Assembly (NCBI GenBank): GCA_013349325.1 | Contig: DUZX01000019.1 | Coordinates: 1-64,000, forward strand | Length of the DNA stretch: 64,000 nt | Source of the DNA: Desulfuromonadales bacterium | GTDB lineage: Bacteria; Desulfobacterota; Desulfuromonadia; Geobacterales; Pseudopelobacteraceae | Direction of reading: 5' to 3' | Shown: positions 43,898-52,312 of the stretch, piece by piece | Layout of the letters: every line of letters begins with the position of its first letter | How positions within the stretch are numbered: the stretch's first letter is position 1 | Position numbers and translations under genes: made by a program | Notes under the pieces: model-generated | The model's input: the letters and a program-made list of their open reading frames with translations, nothing else | Told to the model about the DNA's origin: nothing | Databases searched by the model: none

Positions 43898-46581
43898 TAA
43901 ATACGTTGCGCGATCATACCTCCAGCATGTGGAGCGCACGAGTCTATTATCTTTTGATACTCGTCGTCATGGCAGTTTTTGCGGTGTCCTTGACGACGTA
44001 CTTGACCGGTCGACTGGAAAAACGTACCGAACAAGAGCTCACTAAGCAAGTTGTTCTCCTTGAAGCGAGTATGTCCTCCTACCATGCCGCGTTAGCTGAT
44101 AGTACCGTCAAACTTGCCGCCGTCTTCAGGTCGTATTTTCCGGCCACCTTCTCGATTGACCCCGCCATGAGCATCATTATTGCTGGGAAAAAATCGCCGC
44201 TTTTAAGAAGCGGATCGACTATTCTTAATCGTAATACCGAAGTTGTGGACCGGTTTACTGATGTCACCAAAGCGTTCGGAACCGTTTTTGTGCGTTCGGG
44301 TGACGATTTCATCAGAGTGTCAACGTCTCTTAAAAAGGAGGATGGCAGTCGGGCTGTCGGAACGCTTCTCGAAAGAAATCATCCGGCCTATCAAGGACTT
44401 ATGCTGGGGGTCGATTATGTCGGTAAGGCGGAGTTGTTCGGCAACGATTACATGACTTCATACCAGTCCATCAAAGATGATCGCGGCAATGTAATCGCTG
44501 TGCTTTTCATCGGACTTGATTTTACCGATCATCTCAAGGGTCTTATTGAAAAGATCCGTCGCATCAGGATAGGGCAGAGCGGTTCTATTTTTATACTGGA
44601 TGCCAAGGGTGGCGCCAGCATAATTGATTCCAGTGATGTTGAAGGCGCTACAATTGTAAGGGCGATCGGCGGAAAAAAAGAGGGTATTACCCGCTATCCC
44701 TGGACCACCTGGAAGCGCGGCGAAGCGGCGCCACGCGACAGGCTGGTTGCCTATCGTACTTTTGCCGATTGGGATTGGATCATCTGTGCCGGTTCATGGG
44801 CTGATGAGTTAAACAGTGAAGCAATGCTGCTGCTGAAGGCCACGCTGGTGGCGACTGTTTTGGTAGCTGTCATTTTAATGCTGCTTTTCAAAAATATGGT
44901 GCGGATGGAAAAGCGCCTCACCGCTGAAGTACAGTTGCAGGTGGACGAGTATCAGAAGAACCAGCAGGAGCTGGCGCTAACAGAGGAAATGCTGCGGGCC
45001 CAGATCAAGGAATACCACCAGACGTATGATCGACTGTTGATAAGTGAAGCAAATTTACAGGTTCAGCTTAATGTTGTTGAAGAAAGCGCTCAGAAGTTCA
45101 AGGCGGTTTTTGATACATCCCCCATCACCGTCGCGCTTACCACAGTTCCGAAAGGGACCTTTTACGAGGTCAACCAGGCCTGCATTGATATGTTTGGTTT
45201 TGCGCGGGACGAGGTAATCGGGAAATCGCCTCTTGATCTGGGGCTCTGGGTGCTGGAGGAAGATCACCGGAACTATCTGAAAATGTTGCGGGAACAGGGC
45301 GCTGTCCACAATTTTGAAGCGCAGATGCGGCGTAAGGATGGCAGGATCATCACAGCGCTGTTTTCCGGCAGCCGCGTGGAGATTGGCGGCAAACCGTTCA
45401 TACTGAGTACGGCCCTGGAAATATCCGAACAGCAGCGTCTGCGCGAGCAGCTTCAGCAGGTGCAGAAGATGGAGGTCGTCGGGCAGTTGGCCGGTGGCAT
45501 CGCCCATGATTTCAACAATATGCTGGCGGCGATTTTGGGAACTGCCGAAATGTTGCAGCGGCGTCTTTCGGGCGATGAGAAAAATATGAAGATGATCGCT
45601 ACCATTCTTGAGGCTGCCACGCGCTCGGCCGATCTGACCCGTGATTTGCTGACCTTCTCCCGCAAGCAGAAGACGGATTCCGCTCCCGTGCATATCCACG
45701 AAACGATCCGGTCGGTTATCACACTGCTTGAACGAACGATAGACCGGCGGATCGAGCTGCGTACCCGTTTCACAGCCGGCGACCCGGTTGTGATCGGCGA
45801 TCAGACCCAGTTGCAGAATGCGCTGCTCAACCTTGGCATCAATGCCCGTGACGCCATGCCGGAGGGGGGTGTGCTGACCTTTGCAACGGCGCTGATCGTT
45901 CTTGATGGCGAGGCCTGTCTCACGCCGTCATTCTCCTTCCAGGCAGGCAGCTACCTGGAGATATCGGTTTCCGATAATGGCTGCGGCATGACCGACGAGG
46001 TAATGGAACATGTCTTTGAACCGTTTTTTACTACCAAGGAGAGCGGCAGAGGAACCGGCCTCGGCCTGGCAGCCGTGTATGGAACGGTGAGCGCCCATGC
46101 CGGAGAAATTCGTCTGCAGAGCCAGGCAGGACTCGGCTCGGTATTCAACATATACCTGCCGCTGGCAGTCGCCAAAACCAGAACACCATCTGACAGTGAA
46201 GCGGCTATACGGGGGAGCGGCGGCATTCTGATGGTTGATGACGAGGAAATTTTACGGGCAATCAGCGGGGAAATGCTGGAAGATCTGGGCTACACGGTCT
46301 ATCTAGCCGAAGATGGTCAGCAGGCCTTAGAGCTTTATGCCGCTCACCGCGACGAGATACATCTGGTGATTCTTGACATGATCATGCCACGCCTGGGTGG
46401 ACGTGAGACGTATCTTCGTTTGCGCGAATCTGATCCGCATCTCAAAGTGCTCTTCTGCTCCGGTTTCCACGGTGAAGGCACTGCTGCAGAGCTGGGTGAA
46501 CTGGGTGCCTGTGGGTTTCTGCAGAAGCCGTACAGTTGCAGCAGTTTGAGCAAGGCCGTGGCGGCGGCACTCGCAACCTGA
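43894..46581 (+). CDS. Hybrid histidine kinase with a Cache-type sensor domain
   Basis: 895 residues. A first helix (about 17-38) and second (about 308-330) bound a Cache_3/Cache_2-like periplasmic sensor (GTVFVRSGDDFIRVSTSLKKEDG, YVGKAELFGNDYMTSYQSIKD, YPWTTWKRGEAAPRDRLVAY). A coiled coil with LxLTEEMLRAQIKEY follows, then PAS about 395-520, His[15 protein letters not shown] (His near 537), HATPase GRGTGLGL, and a receiver from about 778 (Asp near 827, ILDMIMPRLGG). From the coiled coil to the end it is closely similar to the kinase at 33753, so the pair arose by duplication with exchange of the sensor. It overlaps the previous kinase by 4 nt and ends base to base with the convergent MuiA-like gene. 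Confidence 0.9.
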   Translation: MINTLRDHTSSMWSARVYYLLILVVMAVFAVSLTTYLTGRLEKRTEQELTKQVVLLEASMSSYHAALADSTVKLAAVFRSYFPATFSIDPAMSIIIAGKKSPLLRSGSTILNRNTEVVDRFTDVTKAFGTVFVRSGDDFIRVSTSLKKEDGSRAVGTLLERNHPAYQGLMLGVDYVGKAELFGNDYMTSYQSIKDDRGNVIAVLFIGLDFTDHLKGLIEKIRRIRIGQSGSIFILDAKGGASIIDSSDVEGATIVRAIGGKKEGITRYPWTTWKRGEAAPRDRLVAYRTFADWDWIICAGSWADELNSEAMLLLKATLVATVLVAVILMLLFKNMVRMEKRLTAEVQLQVDEYQKNQQELALTEEMLRAQIKEYHQTYDRLLISEANLQVQLNVVEESAQKFKAVFDTSPITVALTTVPKGTFYEVNQACIDMFGFARDEVIGKSPLDLGLWVLEEDHRNYLKMLREQGAVHNFEAQMRRKDGRIITALFSGSRVEIGGKPFILSTALEISEQQRLREQLQQVQKMEVVGQLAGGIAHDFNNMLAAILGTAEMLQRRLSGDEKNMKMIATILEAATRSADLTRDLLTFSRKQKTDSAPVHIHETIRSVITLLERTIDRRIELRTRFTAGDPVVIGDQTQLQNALLNLGINARDAMPEGGVLTFATALIVLDGEACLTPSFSFQAGSYLEISVSDNGCGMTDEVMEHVFEPFFTTKESGRGTGLGLAAVYGTVSAHAGEIRLQSQAGLGSVFNIYLPLAVAKTRTPSDSEAAIRGSGGILMVDDEEILRAISGEMLEDLGYTVYLAEDGQQALELYAAHRDEIHLVILDMIMPRLGGRETYLRLRESDPHLKVLFCSGFHGEGTAAELGELGACGFLQKPYSCSSLSKAVAAALAT

Positions 46582-47580
46582 TCAGATACCCATTTTAAGA
46601 AGCGTTCTGCGCCCCGATGAAATCCCTTCAAACCGTAAACGTCCCACGTAAACGCCGTTTTTATAGAGGCTGCTCTCTCCGGGCGGTAGATAACCGGGAG
46701 TGGTATTGGTTATCGTACCGGAAAAGCGGGTTGCGATCCCCTCCTGATACGTTTCTTCCGTGAGCGGCAGCGTAAAGCTGGCCACCGCCGCCAGGCTCGA
46801 TTGTGGCAGTGGATATGTAACGGTTCCACGTTCGGTCCAGGAGTCGCTTGAGACCCTGATGCGTGCGTCAGGATAGCTGCGTGTCAGTCGGGCGGAAAGC
46901 CGCAGTCGGGCTGTTCCGTTACCAAGCAGATGAAGGTCATACTGTGGTTGCCATCCGGTTTCTCCGATCGCATAGCGGACAAGCAGCGAGCCATTGGCCG
47001 GAGTAACGGTGATACGGGCGCTGCTGCCGGCAGTTCGCCTGCGAGCGCGGGCTGCGCCAATACTGGCGTCAATTTTTTTTATCTCCTGCTCTGTCCTGCG
47101 ACGGGCGGTATAGACCGCTTCCAGTTGCGCAATCGCAAAATCGGTCCCCTGACGAATCGTCTGCAGCGGGTCAGGGTTGGTCTTGGTCTTGCGCGGTGCC
47201 TTGCCCCCCTGTGATTTGGCCGCCGCCGTAAAAATTTCTTCGCGCGTTGCCAGTGCCTGCAGTCGATCCTCCATCCGCCGTCGATTCTCAAGCAGTGCGT
47301 CAAGCTCAGTGTCGTGTTTTGTGCCGGTCGTGGCCGGTATGATCTCGACCGTCAGAACGGTCGTTCCGGCTGTCGGGAAAACTTTTAACGTCCCTTCCAT
47401 AAGCCCCGCTGCCAGTGGCACGACCGCTACCCCTTTTCGTGCCGAAGCATCCTGCTCAAGCAGCGTGCCGTCCCGATAGAGCGTAACCAGGTTGGCCGCT
47501 GTCGTCGGCATAGGCAGCAGCAAAAGGACAAAAAGGTGCCCTATCGCAGGCATTAGTACGGTTCTCTTCGGTATTTTCAT
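46582..47580 (-). CDS. MuiA-like (DUF4140/DUF4139) exported protein, shortened at the C-terminus
   Basis: 332 residues. A signal peptide (HLFVLLLLPMPTTAA) is followed by a DUF4140-like start (NLVTLYRDGTLLEQDASARKGVAVVPLAAGLMEGTLKV), a charged coiled-coil region (about 85-190) and the DUF4139 start (ETGWQPQYDLHLLGNGTARLRLSARLTRSY). It ends soon after YLPPGESSLYKNGVYVGRLRFEG, whereas family members as I recall them continue for another 100 or more residues. GGGGAG lies 8 nt before the ATG. The missing C-terminus abuts the convergent hybrid kinase with no spacer, which fits a past deletion. The role of the family is not known. Confidence 0.68.
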   Translation of the reverse strand: MKIPKRTVLMPAIGHLFVLLLLPMPTTAANLVTLYRDGTLLEQDASARKGVAVVPLAAGLMEGTLKVFPTAGTTVLTVEIIPATTGTKHDTELDALLENRRRMEDRLQALATREEIFTAAAKSQGGKAPRKTKTNPDPLQTIRQGTDFAIAQLEAVYTARRRTEQEIKKIDASIGAARARRRTAGSSARITVTPANGSLLVRYAIGETGWQPQYDLHLLGNGTARLRLSARLTRSYPDARIRVSSDSWTERGTVTYPLPQSSLAAVASFTLPLTEETYQEGIATRFSGTITNTTPGYLPPGESSLYKNGVYVGRLRFEGISSGRRTLLKMGI

Positions 47581-47679
47581 GATGCACTCCCCGGTCGTTA
47601 TACGCTATCTCAGCCAGCGTGTTGCGCATTGTAGCAGCAGCGGGTATACTCGCACAAATTTTTATGAAAGGCACGTTCT

Positions 47680-49233
47680 ATGGACATAGAAGATGATGTT
47701 TCTGTCAAGGATATTGTCACGTTTTATATCAAAATTAATGATTCTTCCAAGGCAAAAAAAGACATCGCCCAACTGTCGGCCAAGGATAAGGCGAGCGCCT
47801 TCGAGATCATTGCCGAATCGTCCGCAACCCGTGAATTCAGAGTAGATGTTGCCCGCTACTTTATCTATGATCTGGATGCCCGTGTGCGCAGGAAAGCTGA
47901 GCGTTTCATGGAAGATCTTGTGCCGGGCTGGGTAACTGATCCGGCCGAAAGTATTCTGAAGCTGCTTAAATCTGCCGATGGCAAGGGGGCCAGCAGTCGT
48001 AACGCTGCCGTCAAGTTCCTGTTCGGTATTGTCGATTCCGGCAGTCTGCGTGATACGTTTCTGACGCTGCTGAACAGCCGCAACCGTATGCACATGGCAC
48101 AGATTATTGCGATTCTGGAAGATTATATCGACAGCTCGCGGGATGAACCGGAACAGGTCAGGATTTTTGATGCCTGTCTGGATATCGTGGTTTCAGATGA
48201 TACCGACGACAATATCAAGCATCATGCTTCCAATCTGCTGAGTGTTTTTTTTAAGAAGGTCCGTTCGACCAATCTTGGCGAAACATTACGCCACAAATAC
48301 ATCGAACGACAAGTTGACAAGGCCGAGGGGGTCTATCGCTTGCTCTGTAGCGGGTCGGTGGGGCTGAATAGTACGTTTCTGGCGGATCTGCTGAGGCCGC
48401 TTAATGATGGTGGCAGCAGTTATCAGATTACGTTGCTGAATTATTTCCGTATGGTTCTCCAAAAATCGCAAACATCCGAGGGGGCTGATACGGTTTTGGA
48501 TACCTATCCCGACTACTGGAATCAGGATGAGCCCTCCAAAGAAGATAAAATTCAGACCGTCTGCAGCCGGATTCGACAGGCCGTTGATCAATTATGGGAT
48601 GTCTCCGATGATCAGGAGGTCCGTAATCTGATCATTCAGATCCGCTATGATGAGTATGCCAACAAACGTGAGTTGCTGGAACAGATCCGCCAGAAAGCCA
48701 AAGAACAGTCTCTGCAAGACGCTGCACGGGAAAAGCTGGCACTGATGCTCCCCTGCTTTCTCTCTCCTGATCAACCCGATGAGCTTAAACTGCAGGCAAC
48801 GCAGATGCTGCTGTTCACGTTTGGTGACGTGCAGAGTCGCCTGGCGGCCCTTGATTACCTGGCGTATTATATCGAGAACAGGGCGCTGAACTACGCCGAA
48901 AAGGGGAGTATCGCCACGGTGGTCGAGTCACTGTTAAACGAAAAACGGTTGGGCGAGAAGGTGCGGGAGCGGGCCTGGTATCTGTTGTTCATCGCCGATC
49001 AGCAGCGTGTGCACGGGGAGGAAAATCAGAAGCTGCTGCTCGGTTATCTGCGCGGAGTGGTTTCGGGAAACGGGTTTTCGTCGGAAAGTGCCCAAAAGCG
49101 GGTACTGGCTGAGTTATCAGTCTTTTCAGACAGAGCTGAAATTGATGAAAAACTAAAAAAAGCGGCCCAGTATCTGGAGTTCAAGATAAAAAATCCCAAA
49201 GCAGAAGTTACCTGGAGCAGTCTCTCGCGGTAA
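47680..49233 (+). CDS. Large helical-repeat (HEAT-like) cytoplasmic protein of unknown function
   Basis: 517 residues with no signal peptide or membrane helix. It is built of paired amphipathic helices of 30-40 residues (SATREFRVDVARYFIYDLDARVRRKAERFMEDL, SSRNAAVKFLFGIVDSGSLRDTFLTLL, DEQVR-type VSDDQEVRNLIIQIRYDEYA), which suggests an armadillo/HEAT-like scaffold. No catalytic motif is seen. AAAGG lies about 8 nt before the ATG. It is divergent from the MuiA-like gene across about 100 nt and ends in a very strong bidirectional terminator. A protein-protein scaffold role is only suggested by the fold. Confidence 0.72.
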   Translation: MDIEDDVSVKDIVTFYIKINDSSKAKKDIAQLSAKDKASAFEIIAESSATREFRVDVARYFIYDLDARVRRKAERFMEDLVPGWVTDPAESILKLLKSADGKGASSRNAAVKFLFGIVDSGSLRDTFLTLLNSRNRMHMAQIIAILEDYIDSSRDEPEQVRIFDACLDIVVSDDTDDNIKHHASNLLSVFFKKVRSTNLGETLRHKYIERQVDKAEGVYRLLCSGSVGLNSTFLADLLRPLNDGGSSYQITLLNYFRMVLQKSQTSEGADTVLDTYPDYWNQDEPSKEDKIQTVCSRIRQAVDQLWDVSDDQEVRNLIIQIRYDEYANKRELLEQIRQKAKEQSLQDAAREKLALMLPCFLSPDQPDELKLQATQMLLFTFGDVQSRLAALDYLAYYIENRALNYAEKGSIATVVESLLNEKRLGEKVRERAWYLLFIADQQRVHGEENQKLLLGYLRGVVSGNGFSSESAQKRVLAELSVFSDRAEIDEKLKKAAQYLEFKIKNPKAEVTWSSLSR

Positions 49234-49264
49234 CATACAACATTGCGAAGCGTATGATACGGTG

Positions 49265-49308
49265 AAAGCCCCCGGTAGTATTGAAAATTCAATACTACCG
49301 GGGGCTTT
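49265..49308. terminator. Very strong bidirectional terminator
   Basis: A perfect 21-bp inverted repeat begins AAAGCCCCCGG and ends CCGGGGGCTTT, with a 2-nt centre (a slightly larger loop in practice). It is flanked by A and T runs, so it can stop transcripts from both the HEAT-like gene (+) and the small gene at 49367 (-). Confidence 0.95.
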
Positions 49309-49366
49309 TACGTACAGTTCATTTCCATGAGATGTGGTATTCGTGCAAACAGCGTACAGCCTTAAA

Positions 49367-49510
49367 TCAGTTCTGGCAGATCTCGTTATCAGATGGGATC
49401 TCGAATGCAGTGCTGAAATCAATCCTGTTTTTGTAGTTGTAATATGCCAGAAACTGGACAGCCAGTGTAGCTACCGAAATGGAACCGAGGATGCTTGCGT
49501 AGATGTACAT
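49367..49510 (-). CDS. 47-residue single-helix membrane microprotein
   Basis: A small gene starting at the ATG at 49510, with AAGGAG 8 nt upstream. One hydrophobic segment (ILGSISVATLAVQFLAYYNY) is followed by a polar tail ending DNEICQN. Its own start signals, the strong terminator 58 nt after its stop and the lack of any other gene in the interval support it as real. The frame reading further upstream has no ribosome site. I recognise no family. Confidence 0.6.
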   Translation of the reverse strand: MYIYASILGSISVATLAVQFLAYYNYKNRIDFSTAFEIPSDNEICQN

Positions 49511-49857
49511 GGTGAGTCTCCTTTTTAGTGAGTTTTTATTGTAGTGATACTGAACTGCCACAAGCATTACCGGGTTTGCTTCTGTCAGTTTGTAGTTGTT
49601 TTTATAATAGCAAGTTAAGTGCCAGTTTTGTTTTTTATGTGATTGATGGCCTTATATCGCTATAAGTCAATATGTTATGGTTTTTAATGTTCAGATGAAA
49701 GAATGCTTGCTCACATAGTGGCCTGACCAATGCCGTGAAAGAGAGGATTTCAACGTTATTTAGCGATATAACTGAGACCTTTTTGTGTTTAAGTTGTTAT
49801 TTTGTTTTATTTCAGGTGCTTATGGATGGTTTTTATGAGGTGTATTGCATTGCGCAG
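49511..49857. other. A/T-rich interval without a recognisable gene
   Basis: The 347 bases between the microprotein start and the ThiF-type stop are A/T-rich, with many T-runs and no convincing open frame. They must hold the microprotein promoter on the minus strand; I could not fix its boxes. Confidence 0.5.
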
Positions 49858-50715
49858 TTATTTGGCGTGTTTTTGCTGCGAGGTTTGTAAGGCCAGATCC
49901 GTAATTATACTTGGTTCTTCTTCTCCCAAAATTAACCTGACCACCTGATTGGCCTGATGTGAGGCGGCGATGCCGACGCGCGGCGCCATCAGGCCGCTGC
50001 CCGGCTTGGCCTCAGAAATGTTATCTCCTACCAGATACAGTCGCTCCGAAATCTTCTGCGTGGCAATCAGGTTGTTGGGCCCATAGCCGGCTAAGCCTGA
50101 TGCGGCAACGACGATGACATCATCCATCGACCCCAGCAGGGTGTTGACCAGCATGGCTTTCATGTCGGCCCGGTCAAAGGCCTCCACAACGAGCGGGCAG
50201 TTTTCAAAAATAGTCGGAATATTGTCCGGATGTAACTTCAGGCAGTGTGCTTTAACCGTGACGTAGGGATTTATTCTTCGCAGGTTCTCGCACAGCGCAT
50301 GTACTTTAAACTGTCCGAGCTGATCGATAAAATACTGCTGACGGTTAAGATTTGAGGGTTCGACCACGTCAAAATCGGCGATGGTCAGGGTGCCGACACC
50401 GACCCGCGCCAGCGCCACGGCCACAGCTGATCCGAGTCCTCCCACACCGGCGATGCCGACCGAAGCCTGTTTGAGCCTGGCATGTACACCGGGGGTATGG
50501 CGGGCAGCCATCAGTGCTTCCAGCTCATGCTCGCTGGGAACTTCACCACGCCGGATCAGGAAGAGTTGATCCCCTTCGGAGATCACGGTTGCAGGTGCAG
50601 CCGGAAAACCGTTCAGGATCAGAACATCAGCGCCCGGCTTGAGGAGTGCAGCAATTTCTGCGAGCGTCAAACCGGCGGCAACGACAGCCGGTCCTTCATT
50701 CATGGTGATATTCAT
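49858..50715 (-). CDS. ThiS-like domain fused to a ThiF/MoeB-type adenylyltransferase (ThiF family 2 style)
   Basis: 285 residues. Residues 1-62 look like a ThiS/MoaD ubiquitin-like domain (MNITMNEG, LTLAEIAALLKPGADVLILNGFPA, EGDQLFLI) but without a C-terminal Gly-Gly. The E1-like domain follows: VGIAGVGGLGSAVAVALARVGVGTLTIADFDVVEPSNLNRQQY (ATP binding), then VVEAFDRADMKAML. No catalytic Cys pair for zinc is obvious. The fold adenylates the C-terminus of a sulfur carrier. It follows the cystathionine gamma-synthase-type gene by 5 nt, which points to sulfur-carrier-based amino-acid or thiamine sulfur metabolism; which of the two is not settled. Confidence 0.8.
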   Translation of the reverse strand: MNITMNEGPAVVAAGLTLAEIAALLKPGADVLILNGFPAAPATVISEGDQLFLIRRGEVPSEHELEALMAARHTPGVHARLKQASVGIAGVGGLGSAVAVALARVGVGTLTIADFDVVEPSNLNRQQYFIDQLGQFKVHALCENLRRINPYVTVKAHCLKLHPDNIPTIFENCPLVVEAFDRADMKAMLVNTLLGSMDDVIVVAASGLAGYGPNNLIATQKISERLYLVGDNISEAKPGSGLMAPRVGIAASHQANQVVRLILGEEEPSIITDLALQTSQQKHAK

Positions 50716-50720
50716 GACGG

Positions 50721-51854
50721 TTAGCCAATGGCCTGTTGCAGATCGGTAATCAGGTCATCGGCATCTTCCAGGCCGACGGACAGCCGAACCAGCGTGTCGG
50801 TAATCCCTTTACGCAGTCGTTCTTCGGGCGGCACGGAGGCGTGCGACATGCGGGCCGGGTAGGAGATGATGCTTTCAACTCCACCCAGACTGACGGCGAA
50901 CGCCGCCAGATGAGAAGCTTCCAGAAGGCGTTTGGTGGTTTCAAACGAGTCCAGCTCGAATGAGAAGACCGCACCCGGTCCATCGGCCTGAGAAGCGTGG
51001 ATCGTGTAGCCGGGGTGTTCGGGCAGACCGGGATAGTGGACCGCTGTTATGCGAGGATGTGTTTTCAGCCAGCTGGCGATCTTGATGGTGTTCAGCTGAC
51101 TCTGGTCCATTCTGACTTTGAGGGTTTTGACGCCGCGCAGGGTTAAAAACGAATCCTGCGGACCGAGTCCAGTGCCGAAAGCGTTCTGGATATAGCGGAT
51201 GCGAGCGGCCAGTTCGGGATCAGTGACGACTGAAAATCCGCAGATAACGTCGCTATGACCGTTGATGAACTTGGTGCCGCTGTGCAGCACGATGTCGCAG
51301 CCCAGTTCCAGCGGACGCTGCAGATAGGGGGTCATGAAGGTATTATCGACCAGGGTGATGATGCCGTGCCGTTTGGCGATCTGCACGGCGCCACGCAGGT
51401 CGGTGACCTTCAGCAGGGGATTTGAAGGCGTTTCCAGGTAGATGCCTTTTGTTTCGGGCTTGATGGCAGCTTCAATGGCGGCCAGGTTGGTGGCATCGAC
51501 GAAGGTGGAGCTGATTCCCATCTGGCTGAAGATCGTGGAAAGCACCCGATAAGCGCCGCCGTAGACGTCATCGCAGACCACCAGGTGGTCACCGGGCGAA
51601 AAGATCATCAGCGTGGTCGAAATGGCCGCCATGCCGGAGGCGAAAGCCAGGCAATGTGCGCCACCTTCCAGGGTTGCAATCGTATCCTGAAGAGCTTCGC
51701 GGGTAGGATTATCGCCACGGGCGTAGTCATATTTTCTGAAATGATCAACGGAATTCTGCTGATAGGTCGATATCTGGTAAATCGGCACTCCCATTGCCCC
51801 GGTCTGCTGATCAATGTTCGGCCCTCCGTGGATCATCTGTGTTGCGCGTTTCAT
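50721..51854 (-). CDS. Cystathionine gamma-synthase / gamma-lyase family PLP enzyme
   Basis: 377 residues. The family landmarks are YARGDNPTREALQDTIATLEGG, AFASGMAAIST, YLETPSNPLLKVTD, VDNTF and the PLP lysine Lys195 in HSGTKFINGHSDVICG, then SLGGVESIISYPARMSHASVP. It makes or splits cystathionine, or transfers sulfide to activated homoserine. Sequence alone does not separate synthase (MetB), lyase (MccB) or sulfhydrylase use. GGAGG lies 4 nt before the ATG. The ThiS-ThiF fusion gene 5 nt downstream suggests sulfur may come from a carrier protein thiocarboxylate. No SAM riboswitch was seen upstream. Confidence 0.88.
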   Translation of the reverse strand: MKRATQMIHGGPNIDQQTGAMGVPIYQISTYQQNSVDHFRKYDYARGDNPTREALQDTIATLEGGAHCLAFASGMAAISTTLMIFSPGDHLVVCDDVYGGAYRVLSTIFSQMGISSTFVDATNLAAIEAAIKPETKGIYLETPSNPLLKVTDLRGAVQIAKRHGIITLVDNTFMTPYLQRPLELGCDIVLHSGTKFINGHSDVICGFSVVTDPELAARIRYIQNAFGTGLGPQDSFLTLRGVKTLKVRMDQSQLNTIKIASWLKTHPRITAVHYPGLPEHPGYTIHASQADGPGAVFSFELDSFETTKRLLEASHLAAFAVSLGGVESIISYPARMSHASVPPEERLRKGITDTLVRLSVGLEDADDLITDLQQAIG

Positions 51855-52007
51855 ACAACCTCCATAGATTCTGAGAACCGGCGTAAGATTCTGATATTTC
51901 TAACAGTACGTGACTGAAATAACATATTTTCATTTCAGACAGCAATCGATTTCATAGATCTCAAGTCAGATAAGCTCCCTATAGAAGATACGGAAAGTAA
52001 CAAATGA

Positions 52008-52312
52008 CTAATCAGCTTTAAGGCAGCAGCTGCGATTGTAGCCGCATGTCTTGATACAACCGTTGTCAGAGTAAGAGATCGCGAAGCTGACATTTATGAA
52101 CTTTTCGCACTTGAGAACCAAACTCAAAACGCCCCACTATTAGGTGTTGGCTCCACCAACCGGATAGGAGGACAAGGCACATCTCTATGGGCTATTCTTG
52201 CCGAAGAGAAGGAATCATCAGAGGGAATTGAACCACTCAGGTGGGGCTGCTTACAACAGCACCCACCACAACAGCATTGCAGACTCTTGTAAACCACTTA
52301 TATCAAAAATGT
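52008..52312 (+). pseudogene. Decayed IS4/Tn5-like transposase fragment
   Basis: An open stretch from 52008 to 52292 reads VVRVRDREADIYELFALE, then TSLWAILAEEKESSEGIEPLRW. This matches the catalytic region of IS4-family (Tn5/IS50-type) transposases: the DREADIY motif and the AVLAEExxPPxGxxPLKW segment. After RW the match shifts frame and continues as LLTTAPTTTALQTLVNHLYQKC, showing a frameshift near 52243. Both the N-terminal and C-terminal parts of the transposase are missing, and no terminal inverted repeats were found. It overlaps the 3' end of the CHAD gene on the other strand. The 51855-52007 stretch has no gene. Confidence 0.78.

Noticed and set aside
51855-52007. Possible SAM-responsive riboswitch upstream of the cystathionine enzyme
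   Set aside because: I could not find the conserved core or a terminator/antiterminator pair.
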